Shown in pieces: positions 55,296-64,000 of a DNA stretch of 64,000 bases. Below the pieces are notes generated by a model that was not told where the DNA came from, ran no database searches, and saw only the letters and a list, made by a program, of their open reading frames with translations. Made by a program: the position numbers and the translations under genes. Origin of the DNA: Coniferiporia sulphurascens (taxonomy: Eukaryota; Basidiomycota; Agaricomycetes; Hymenochaetales; Hymenochaetaceae). Within the stretch, counting starts at the first letter, position 1. Each line of letters starts with the position of its first letter. The stretch covers positions 1,736,001-1,800,000 of the forward strand of contig NBBA01000009.1 in assembly GCA_002794785.1 (NCBI GenBank), read 5' to 3'.

Positions 55296-56238
55296 ATGAA
55301 GGTGCTTGTCATTGGCGGCTCACGCAACATCGGCTACTTCGCCGCACAGAGGCTCCTTAGTATGTGTTATGAACTTCATTTAACGTCTACGAGTCCTAAT
55401 GCCGATCTGTTTATAGAGAAAGGCGCGACTGTGACATTCCTACTACGCAACCCATCATGCTTCGACACAGACGAGACCGTAAAGCCTTATATCGCTTCAG
55501 GAAAGGCGCGTATCGTGCCTGGGGACGCCCTCAAGGAGGAAGATAACCGGAGAGCGTGGGAGGCTGCCGCGGAAGGCGGCGATTCCGGTGTGGACGTCGT
55601 ACTTTTCACAGTCGGTGCGTACCTCGTTTCTGCGTATCTCTTATCCCCCGCTGACGTTTTAGCCGTTGTTCGTCGAATCAGGTGGCCTGCCTAAATTCAG
55701 CATCACGAAGGGTGCCGTGCTCGACCCAAAGGATATTTGCACGCGCAGCATGCTCAACCTCCTTGCGACCTTCCCGCGCGATTCACAAAAGCAGCCTCGC
55801 CTCATTTGCATATCGTCAACCGGCCTCGGACGCACAGCGCACGCGGCACTGCCGATCCTGCTAAAGCCGATGTACTCCTACCTCCTGAACGAACCGCACA
55901 AAGATAAGCTGGGTATGGAACGAGCGGTGTCACATTCTGCAGGCTGGACTTGGCCTGCTGCGGATGGCGAACCCGATACGAAGATCCTCCCGCCTGGCTG
56001 GGAGAGGCGGGTCGGCGGGAAGGGCTGGCTGAAGCACGTTGTTGTCGTGCGCCCTGCGCTATTCACGGATGGCCCATGCAAGGGTGATATCTCTACAGGC
56101 GCGGGCTATCGGGCGAGTGAGACGGAGATGCCGAGCACATATACAATCAGCAGACAGGATGTCGCGCATTTTCTTGTTGAGCAAGCGTTAGCTGACTGGT
56201 CGCGGTGGGAGGGCAAGTGCGTGCGTATTGCCTACTAG
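55296..56238 (+). CDS. NAD(P)-binding reductase/epimerase-like protein, copy 2
   Basis: Exons 55296-55359, 55417-55614 and 55682-56238 encode 272 aa. Start MKVLVIGGSRNIGYFAAQRLL, a Rossmann fold with a GGSRNIG loop, then ATVTFLLRN, KARIVPGDALKEED, GVDVVLFTVG, RLICISSTGLGR, the Tyr-containing MYSYLLNEPHKDKLGMERAVSHSAGW, HVVVVRPALFTDG, SRQDVAHFLVEQAL and the end WEGKCVRIAY. This is an atypical SDR/NmrA-like protein; the reaction is unknown. Its intact ATG contrasts with copy 1 at 38597-39521, which is on the opposite strand and has the same exon lengths. The pair flanks about 15.8 kb of accessory genes. Confidence 0.87.
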
Positions 56239-56691
56239 TGGGGTGGTCTTCAATTGGTCTATCACTTGCCGCTTACTGTATATGTGTTGATACTTTTTGT
56301 GACGAGATATGTTTTCCATAAAGTTGCTAATGCTCTAATGCTATATTTATACGTCTACCAGAACTTTAGTCGCGCCACAGGACGCTGATGGAGGAACGAA
56401 CTCGACGCCGAATTATTGAATCAAGAAACATAGGTCCAAACGCACTCGACGAGTGTCCGTGAACCTAGTATATACATGATTGGAAGATGCGAATGAACTC
56501 AACTGATCGGATATACTATTCCACGGATAGACAACTATGCAAGGTCAAAAAGGGGAGACTATAGAGAGTCCTTCACAATCAGGAGTCTAAAACCCGATTA
56601 TTGGGAAAACGCCGAGTAGAGGTTGTCCTGCCGACGGTACCGCCCTCGCACGTGCTAATTCCGGCACTATTAGAAAGGGAAAAGGCAAGTA
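56239..56691. other. Intergenic 3' flank of reductase copy 2
   Basis: No gene; ends at the TA target site of MITE copy 2. Confidence 0.5.
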
Positions 56692-57313
56692 CAGTCGAAC
56701 CTCCCATATCGGGCATCTCCCATAACGGATATCCTCCCATAATGGATAGTTTGGGGTTCCCACCGAGTCGGTAGTCAGGAAATCCCTATGTCATAATGGA
56801 TATATTTTATAATGGATAACGGATAGCCAAATGAAGAAAATGTATTAGAAATATCCATTATAGGAGGTCAACTTGGCTGCAAAATTGCAAGTTTGTGTTG
56901 CCCTTTGTTTCCTTCCATCAAGCTCATAATGGTTGGGATCTATTGGACCCTCGAAAAGCCTAGCTCAGACCTTTCCCATCCTTCTGGAGAAATATTCCCG
57001 CTCCCCATATCCTAATTTGGAGTTGTAATCAAAGATACCAGTGCCGGGGCAGCCTGCTGAGCAATTGCAGAACTCAACCGGCTCTGCCAGCACTGCTCTG
57101 AGCTTGAATTTCAGCAGGCTTGTACGCAACTTCATTTACTCAGGATGAAGTTTCAAGTGAAGTGCAAACCACCCGTTTTTGCTCCAGTACAATTTCGAAA
57201 AATTCACTTTTCATTATTACATAATAAACTCAGAACTCTTATAGTGGAATAACCTCCTATAATGGATATTTTGGGGTTCCACCGACCTCCACCCGCTATG
57301 GGAGGTTCGACTG
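56692..57313. mobile_element. Pogo-like MITE, copy 2 (622 bp)
   Basis: Left end CAGTCGAACCTCCCATA and right end TATGGGAGGTTCGACTG are inverted repeats, flanked by TA on both sides (56690-56691, 57314-57315). Just inside, GGGGTTCCCACCGAGTCGGTAGT matches GGGGTTTCCACCGACTTGGTAGT of copy 1 closely (the full stretch is at 56751-56775), so both belong to one family. Repeated CATAATGGATA words fill the subterminal zones. The middle is unrelated to copy 1 and is longer. No transposase frame. Confidence 0.87.
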
Positions 57314-57315
57314 TA

Positions 57316-57766
57316 GTCTTTATCGTTCGGCCTCGTGCTATCATACACTTTAGGTCTTCGGAAAACGTGCAAGTCTGGCATGAGGAACGAGGCAACCAAC
57401 CACGTTTCCCGAAAAGACACTCACGGTTCCTGCTCGGCAGTGCATGACGTAATCAAGTCCAACGCCAAATCAATGATCATTTTAGGATCCGGACCGAGGG
57501 CGGGGAAACGCTAATTAAGCATATCGTTATTTGCGCGCCAATCATTATGACGTCATCCTCAATAAGAGACCGCGACCGGCTCTCGGGGTCGAATATTCCT
57601 CCTCGTTGGGTGAGAAAATGCGGAATCAAGACATGGTTGAGCATGTACAGTACAACATGAAGTATTTACGGAAGCGCGCAGAAATTAAATCAGTAACAGT
57701 GGTCAGTTGAGGACCTATATCTATACCGGAGATACTGAAATAATGTGTCGTTTAGAATGTATGCAG
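57316..57766. other. Intergenic between MITE and ZC3
   Basis: 3' flank of ZC3; nothing else recognised. Confidence 0.5.
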
Positions 57767-58474
57767 TCACAAAAACATGTATGGATCCTCGACGCGCTCA
57801 GAAAGGGGGAAGAGAGATCCAGCGTAGCGCTCCTGCTCCCACGGCATGTTCAAGTCGTTCTCGAACGCGTTGTCGATACCGAATAGTCCGGCATTGTCTA
57901 TGTTGAGCGGCATGTACAATGAACCATGAGGGAGCACCGCGGAATTTCCGCTCGCTGACGGCGCATCGTGAAGACTGGGCCCGTCGAGGACAGCGGGAGT
58001 TTCCGAGTCTTCGGCGTGGGACATGATCTGCATTACGTGAGCTGAGTAGTCTCACGTATATTCGACATGAAGAGACACTCACAGTAATACTATTAGCATT
58101 CGAAGTAGCGCCCAGAGTAGCGCCTTCCGACTCAATGGAGTCTGTTGGACCACGGCGACGTTGACGCGCATATGGCTTACGCCGGTTTCGACGGGGCCTG
58201 TGAGGTGGGCACTCCGGGACTCCCGATTTCGTGCACTCCTCACATTTTCCATTCGAATATGGCTCCGCCATGTTGCACTGCGCAATAGGATGATCAGGCT
58301 ACATGATGACCGGAGGGGCAAGAGTGTACCGACCTTCTTGTGCTTGTCTGCGCACCCACGACATGCTTGCATGTTACAACTTGTAAATAGCTGAGGCTTT
58401 ATATCGTTAGTGTCCTCAAGTTGAAGCATATCGGTGGCGAAGACATTAATGAAGACCGTAGACTGTGCTTTCAT
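57767..58474 (-). CDS. ZC3: small Zn2Cys6 protein (family member 3)
   Basis: 198 aa from exons 58474-58334, 58277-58083 and 58027-57767, both introns phase 0. The cluster is C38-X2-C41-X6-C48-X10-C59-X2-C62-X7-C70, preceded by SCNMQAC, and intron 1 again falls exactly before the third cysteine. Exon 2 starts CNMAEPYSNGKCEECTKSG and continues CPPHRPRRNRRKPYARQRRRG, a strong basic stretch. The C-terminal exon is acidic/neutral with LNMPWEQERYAGSLFPLSE, which aligns with the ends of ZC2 and ZC4. GAL4-type DNA binding is inferred from spacing. A potential G-quadruplex lies about 80 nt upstream of the ATG. Confidence 0.82.
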
Positions 58475-58553
58475 GATCCAACCGAGAAGGATGGGGGATT
58501 GATTGGCATCCTGAGGCAGCGTGCAAGTTGCTTTTATGCAATTGAGTGATGGT

Positions 58554-58583
58554 CGGGGAGGGGGGCAGGGGGGGCAGAGTGGG
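58554..58583 (+). promoter_or_regulatory. Potential G-quadruplex upstream of ZC3
   Basis: Four G runs separated by 1-6 bases fit the canonical quadruplex pattern. Located 80-110 nt upstream of the ZC3 ATG on the opposite strand. Another run of 12 G lies at 58645-58656. Confidence 0.4.
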
Positions 58584-59796
58584 CGGCCCAGATTGGGAAA
58601 GGAAGGACTTTCGGGCCTCGGAGCACAGCACGTGAGAAAAAGAAGGGGGGGGGGGGCAAAGAAGCCTGCCTCCAGGAGTGGACCCTGGCGTTAAAGAGTT
58701 CCCGGCCAGTGTACTACTAATCGGTCTACGAAACAGCCTGGCATGCCGTCTGTGTCTTGCATCTCTTGCCTTTGTTCCAACACCTCATCGCACTAGTATT
58801 CGTTCGTCCAGCAGAAAAGCAGCCCGACTAGTATCTCACCCCCTCACTCATCTCCTCCTCCTCCTCCTCGTCTCACCCGCACTCATCTGCGTTTGCTTTG
58901 CGCGCACTGTCCTTTGCGACTAAATCTATCCTCCCCACACACCACCCCTCGTCGTCTGCATCTCTCATCGCCACCCGCTGCCGCCGTTGATCACGACGTG
59001 CTGCTCCACTACCTACACCATGTTGCTCGACAATTGCTCCTCTGCCTGCATGGCCTCCGCTCGCCAGTGCGCTAGCCGCGCACACCCGCTGCCCTCCGCG
59101 TCAACCACACTCGTGAACAGCGCCGTCCACACTGCCGAGCTCGAGTGTCTCGACCAGTCCTCCGCTCAGTGCTGCCATTGCGGCTACAGGAACGCACACG
59201 CGAACGACCGCCCGTTCAGAACATAAGTCGTGCAACGGCTACTGGGGCGTGTCTCTCTCAAAGGACCAGCACCTGTATCCTTTTTTTGTCTCTTTTTTCG
59301 TTTTCTCTCCATTCTTGTACGTCTTTTTTTCTTTTCTGCTTTCCTCGTTTGGCTGACAAGCGTGTGATTCTCAGGCCACATTGTTTTGCGTCTGTCCCCC
59401 TCATCGTCCCTCACCATTGCACCTGTTCAGCCCCGACCGACTATACACTACACCGATACCCGTACTGCGTACACTGACCGCCCGACGCCATCGCGCAGCA
59501 CTGGTTTGTTCTGCTTTCGCCACACCACTTGCTGTCATCACCCAAGTCGCTATTTTGCCCTTCTTCGCCATCCGTTTCTTCTCTACCACTGTTGTACGAT
59601 GTCCACACCCGGAGGAGGAGGAAGGGAAGAGAGATGAAGATGACAGAGGAGAAGTGACTAATGTTAATGTTGTCGATGTATTTGCACACTGCCTTCTTTC
59701 TGTCTTGTCAATCATGATCTGGTTACACCCAGTGTATTGGGATTCTACAAGGCTCACGCTTGCGCATGAATTTACACAGAGGAGAGATACTTCCGT

Positions 59797-59846
59797 TGCC
59801 GTGGGATGAGTTCCTCGCCGCTGCCGTGGGACGAGTTCCTCGCCGC
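59797..59846. repeat. 25-bp tandem duplication
   Basis: Two adjacent copies of a 25-mer starting TGCCGTGGGA differ by one T/C change (59797-59821 and 59822-59846). Confidence 0.75.
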
Positions 59847-60759
59847 TGCCTGGCAGTCGGATCTTGGGAACGCTGCTCGCTGTGACCGGAGGGGGGTAGC
59901 CACAGCGGATGCACCTTCGGGGTCACGGTATCAATTGGGACATCACGCTCGTGCTTGCGGGAGCCCTTGAATTCTGCGGAGGGGGCGTGTATCTCTGCCG
60001 ATGGCACCCTGAGGCGGACGACCCTGTCGAGTTGTGAGTGGCGGAAGGTAAATAACGTTGAGCTGGCGATACTCCCGGCGGTATACAAAGAGAAGGAAAT
60101 GATTGTCGTAGGGCTCACCTACGTGACCATCTGTACGGCTAAGGTCGTTGTCATCGACGCCTACCGAGCTGGCAGAGTGCCTGTGCGCAAGCGCCGAGGA
60201 CTGTTTGATGCATCCATTAGGGCGCTCATGCATACCCATGGACATTTCCCCGGCTTTTCACTATTGATTTGAAAATTAGTATTGTGTGGTGATAATCACG
60301 ATGCGTATCAGTATAACTTGTCAACGTTGGTCTCCCACTCCGACAGCGGTAGTACATTTGCACTCGGTCCGCCATCCGCAGTTGGTATGCCAGATAACGG
60401 GTGATATCTGGCTTGTCCGCGTGCGGCGGTGCAATCGGAGGTTACGCGTAAACCAGTGGAGGCAGTGGAAGCCGAAAGCCAGTCGGCATGTCCAAATCTA
60501 GTCTCACGAAAGGCTCATCAACCATCCCAGAGGGCGCTCAATCTTCCCAAGACTTGCTTGTGTACCTCTATGGCTCATCAGCAAATTTGTTTCATCCTTG
60601 CTGTGTCCACGGGCCTCGAGCATGCAGTGCATGCTTTGGAAGTCAGTGGGGATGGATGTTCCTTAACAAACGAGTACACACTGAATCCTGAGTGACGCCT
60701 GCACCGGTATCATCACCTCCGCAGCAATTGCATTGTTCTTCGACCTTCAAATCGTCACC

Positions 60760-61529
60760 TCACAAGTCGCTTTTCGAGGTGCGGTAACCTGAAGTCAATT
60801 TGAGTTCTAATGACTGTCTCTTTTCGGCCATTTTTCCCACGAATAGTATTATTCTCCGGAGTTCGGCCTCATCGTTGCTCTCGTCATCGCCTTCAGCTTC
60901 ATCTTGGATCGCTTCTCCGCCAATACCGCCGAGAATACGAGCGAGCTCCATAACAAAGCTCTCGACCTGGCGACCTGGAAAGAACTGGCGAATGCGTCTT
61001 TTAGTACTGACACTCAGGAGTTCGCTAAGCTTCGTGGTCGGGCCGGCTGAGGGCTTAATATTGTTGGGCAAAGTCCGTAAACAAGCATTCAATTGGCTCA
61101 TATAAACTCAAAGTCGCCCAAAGTCGAAAATAGCCATCGTCTCTTCCGGTCTGCGGCGAGAATCTGGGGATACCTTAGAGGGCGGCCGAATCGGCTTCTC
61201 AGCTTCTTCTCCATCCTCATCGTGCATCGACTCCTCGTCATTGCGTACTCCATTTCGTAATCAACATACATCCTTTCAGCATCATCCTCCATTCTTATCG
61301 GGCCAGGGGCCGCTACAGCCTTGCCTTTAGCGGTGCTTACAACCTTTGACATTGATCTATTTGAGATAAGAGTAAGAGCCTGGATTGCCAAGGCCGAGAA
61401 TTCAGCAGGACAAACCTGGTCTCCTTCGGCATCTGAGAAGATGGTTCTTTTCTGGACTGAGGAGTAAGAGCTAGACGAGCGAATTCTCTTCGAGGATCTA
61501 CCGTATGTTTCTTTTCGTAAAGAAGGCAC
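60760..61529 (-). pseudogene. Decayed gene of unknown family
   Basis: Minus-strand fragments suggest one former protein. The first exon is MPSLRKETYGRSSKRIRSSS...FSDAEGDQ. Then follow KGKAVAAPGPIRMEDDAER and MYVDYEMEY. One base out of frame, DEESMHDEDGEEAEKPIRPP...EETMAIFDFGRL continues. A TGA (61108-61110) interrupts, and in the same frame VYMSQLNACLRTLPNNIKP...SVSTKRRIRQFFPGR runs to a stop at 60760. The composition (acidic runs, then helix-rich part) looks like real protein. A frameshift near 61245 and the TGA indicate a pseudogene; alternatively an intron I cannot see may remove them. No function assigned. Confidence 0.4.
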
Positions 61530-62296
61530 AATCCCTCGATATTATGTCATCTTGACTACCGATTCCGAATCCAGGTACAGGCCCGTGCCGCATGGGTGTA
61601 TGCTTCTCCCTCGACTCTCTTCCAAAATCGCAATGCGCCAATATCCTGTACGGCATTTTACATATTTTTGAACTATTTACATGCCTAACAGCAGCCCAGA
61701 GCGATAGCCCACAGCTTCTGCGCTTTTAACCAATACGGTATTCGGCACTCGATGAGTACCCGGCAGATTCAGCGTTGGTGTAGTACAATTGTATAGTGGT
61801 GTGCTCACGGACATAGTAATTGCCGAACGCATACACTGCTACTGGGTACGTCACCGGCGATCTTACTAATGCAGGGCAGGCACTGGCTGACCAAACGAAG
61901 TGTCACGGCGTAGTAAGCACTTCCCTCTTGGTGGAATGATCTTAGCTAAAGGGGTTGAACCTTCTATTATCACAAGTCTAGTGAGTTTTTCTTGCATGAC
62001 TCCCGCGGTATTACAAAAAGCTTTGGTGGAAAAAAAACAAAGGATAACAGCAGGAGAGTGCGACAGCGGGCAAAACATTTCGATAGCAGCCAAGAAACGA
62101 AGGCAAAACAAACGACAAGAAAGCGAGACGTGTGGAGATGGAGTATGGGAGAAAGATGATCCCTCTCCCTGAAGTAGCGGGATTTCCCGGCATCTAAGTC
62201 CTAACAAGGATTTGTGTCTATGGGTTACTTACAGTAAGTGACTAATCATCATTGATTAAAAGAGAAATACGTACAGACCTCTTGCGCATGGTGCGT
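61530..62296. other. Intergenic 3' flank of ZC4
   Basis: No gene recognised. Confidence 0.45.
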
Positions 62297-63120
62297 TCAC
62301 TCGGTGAATGGAAACAGATCGTTTGCGAAGTACTGTTGCTCCCAAAGTATGTTCCACTTGGCATTGAATGCATGATAGGCATCAGATAGCAGATCAGCAT
62401 CTGTTCTGGGCAATGTAGATGACCGATCAAGGGGGAATTCCATAAAGGGATTTTGTGCTAATCCTGGATCTTGCGAAGGGAGTGGGGGGACGGCCGGCAT
62501 CTGGAGCTCAATGGACAACCAATCGAAAAAATTGTCCTCAAGGACCGTTCCATCCGGCACCGCGCAGGGACCGGCAGCGGATGGGCGGCCATCATAGGAA
62601 GTCGCAATGCCCTTATTATGGACATTGGTAAGCTCCTGTCAACATACCAGTTAGCACTGGCGATGGCTCAGTTTTTTAGTTACACTCACTTCAGAACTAA
62701 CACCATCTTTATTGTTTTCTATGGGACTGCAGCAGTCAGGGCTACTTGGCCCAGGCTTAGTGCAGCTCAGACATGCATACGGCTTCTGTCTGTTTCGGTG
62801 TGGTATATGGGGAGGACATTCCATGGCTCCGGATTTTGTACACCATTCGCACTTGTCAGCTGAGTACAGTGCTAGCATATTGCACTGTACAGTACAGTGT
62901 TCGATTTTTGGGTCAGTGCCGAGGATCCGAAGACTAAAACTTTTCTTACCTTCCTGCGCATACCCGCACACCTCCCGCAAGCATACATGTTACAACGTGT
63001 TGGCATGTAATGTTCCACAGGGAGTAGTGTGCCTCCAGTATTTCCAAGAGCCTTTGCCATATCAGCTTGGAAGATATTCATGAAGTCTGTGGCATGTGAG
63101 GAGGTGTTCTCTGAAGACAT
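62297..63120 (-). CDS. ZC4: small Zn2Cys6 protein (family member 4)
   Basis: 234 aa, the longest member. Exons 63120-62950, 62885-62691 and 62635-62297, phase 0 introns. The cluster is C48-X2-C51-X6-C58-X10-C69-X2-C72-X7-C80, preceded by RCNMYAC, with GMRRK before the third cysteine, and intron 1 lies exactly before C58. Exon 2 runs CNMLALYSADKCEWCTKSG, CPPHIPHRNRQKPYACLSC and PDCCSP, with four extra cysteines not seen in ZC1-ZC3. The longer C-terminal exon has FFDWLSIELQMPAVPPLPSQ and ends WNILWEQQYFANDLFPFTE, clearly related to ZC3. The intron 1 acceptor sits inside a perfect palindrome (CACTGTACAGTACAGTG, 62884-62900). Confidence 0.8.
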
Positions 63121-63856
63121 AATTTGGTGCTAAGGACCTTCAAGAGATATTGATCATTAGTTGGGTCAAATGAACCCCAGATCTGGAAAAAATAATGTAA
63201 CTGACCTGACAAGGATTCACAGAAAATTAGGTGGAGGGAGAGCGACGCACTTGCTCTAACCGGAGTTGAATGCTTAGCCGGGGGCACTAAAGAAAGGAAG
63301 AAGGACGAGCTATTTAATGCGCCCCAGTAGCGTAGCCGGTATAAAAGACTTACGATTGACAAGTGGTAGATCTTAGTGCTGATCAACACTGGAGCAGGTG
63401 GGGTACAGAATACAGGAGATGAAGTGTTTGGAGCAAGCTGAGAGCAACTTGAACGAGTATTTAAACAGCCAAAGGCAAGGCACAAGTGCCAGTGGATTCG
63501 ACTTGCACAGCTTAAGCAAGTTATATCAATGTGGCGAGCTGGCCGATGGTTGAGGGGTGTGATCAGGGACTTGGGAGGGTGTCAGGGTGTTTGAATGTCA
63601 GGGTGTCGGCTGCATCAGCCCCTGGGGCTGTGGAGGCATCGTAGGTGAAATTTAGAGGCTGAAGGGACGACTCCCCGGGCTTCCCTTCGACCGCCGCTGC
63701 CATCACACCAGAAGGGCAAGCAGCACCACAGGGGACTTAGGAGAGACACATTTGTGCTATTATCTACAAGAGCATGTTTGGCATTGTGATGTAAGTCTTT
63801 CCATTTTCGTGGTATTGCACAGCTTTCAGCTACTGCTTTGTCAGGGTAGTACTAAG
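63121..63856. other. ZC4 upstream region
   Basis: No gene recognised. A TATAAAAG word on the plus strand near 63341 could serve a rightward gene, but none is visible until the window end. Confidence 0.4.
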
Positions 63857-64000
63857 ATGAAGGCTTTCGCTGACTTCATTCTCGCACATCCCTCGTCCCC
63901 GCTCTCCGGCGGCTCGACCCCTTGCTTTCTTCTCATCTTCCCCATCTACTGCGCTTTCGACGGGTCTCGTGATACAGATTGGCCGACGCACGATCCGTTT
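63857..64000 (+). CDS. Possible 5' end of a gene running off the window
   Basis: An open frame starting MKAFADFILAHPSS continues without stop to the window end (48 codons). No domain is visible and no upstream TATA is close. It could equally be chance. Confidence 0.2.
   Translation, partial: MKAFADFILAHPSSPLSGGSTPCFLLIFPIYCAFDGSRDTDWPTHDPF

Larger units (their letters stand above)
58475..60759. other. 2.3-kb gene-poor, G-rich then pyrimidine-rich region
   Basis: The left part (58550-58660) has long G runs on the plus strand. 58840-59420 is C/T-rich. A 25-bp direct repeat lies at 59797-59846. Small Cys-containing and basic frames occur, but I see no exon chain or domain that supports a gene. 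Confidence 0.45.

Noticed and set aside
1..64000. CRISPR array, prokaryotic operon or phage content
   Set aside because: No spaced direct repeats; all genes are intron-bearing and fungal.

Overview
This window is filamentous-fungal nuclear DNA, most likely from an agaricomycete basidiomycete. The evidence is dense 50-60 nt GT-AG introns, tiny exons (7, 20 and 21 nt), translation elongation factor 3, fungal Zn2Cys6 proteins and LaeA-like methyltransferases. Species cannot be told from the sequence. I built gene models by reading splice sites and checking that every exon chain stays in frame.

Layout. 0.6-14.4 kb: minus-strand genes, namely a GH20 beta-hexosaminidase, elongation factor eEF3, the V-ATPase V0 subunit a, and two paralogous methyltransferases; the second methyltransferase has a C-terminal frameshift. 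14.9-28.4 kb: two non-LTR retrotransposons (LINE-A, G/C-rich; LINE-B, A/T-rich), both on the minus strand, each with a poly(A) tail and a clear target-site duplication, only 262 bp of host DNA apart. Each carries lesions in ORF2. 30-36.7 kb: a small Zn2Cys6 protein gene (ZC1), a spartin/senescence-domain protein, a zinc alcohol dehydrogenase and a secreted hydrophobic Cys protein with three 17-residue repeats. 38.6-56.2 kb: two paralogous NAD(P)-binding reductases in opposite orientation (the left copy has ACG where the right has ATG) that bracket an MBL-fold hydrolase, ZC2, a single-pass membrane protein, a ten-exon thaumatin-like protein, an uncharacterised fungal protein, a multi-pass membrane protein, a pogo-like MITE and a 0.6-kb foldback repeat. 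56.2-64 kb: a second MITE of the same family, ZC3, a gene-poor G-rich/pyrimidine-rich stretch, a decayed gene and ZC4.

The most novel item is the four-member family of very small (187-234 aa) Zn2Cys6 proteins, ZC1-ZC4. All share a three-exon structure in which a phase-0 intron falls exactly before the third zinc cysteine. They share a Cys-Pro-Pro/basic tail after the cluster and, in three of the four, a C-terminal Trp-Glu motif. They have no room for the usual fungal transcription-factor middle domain. They lie dispersed in the transposon-rich, gene-poor part of the window.

Functional links: the left block is housekeeping (translation, vacuolar acidification, chitin turnover). The right block is accessory (secreted proteins, small regulators, duplicated oxidoreductases). 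I see no operon-like pathway cluster, no convincing tRNA or rRNA gene and no CRISPR array.
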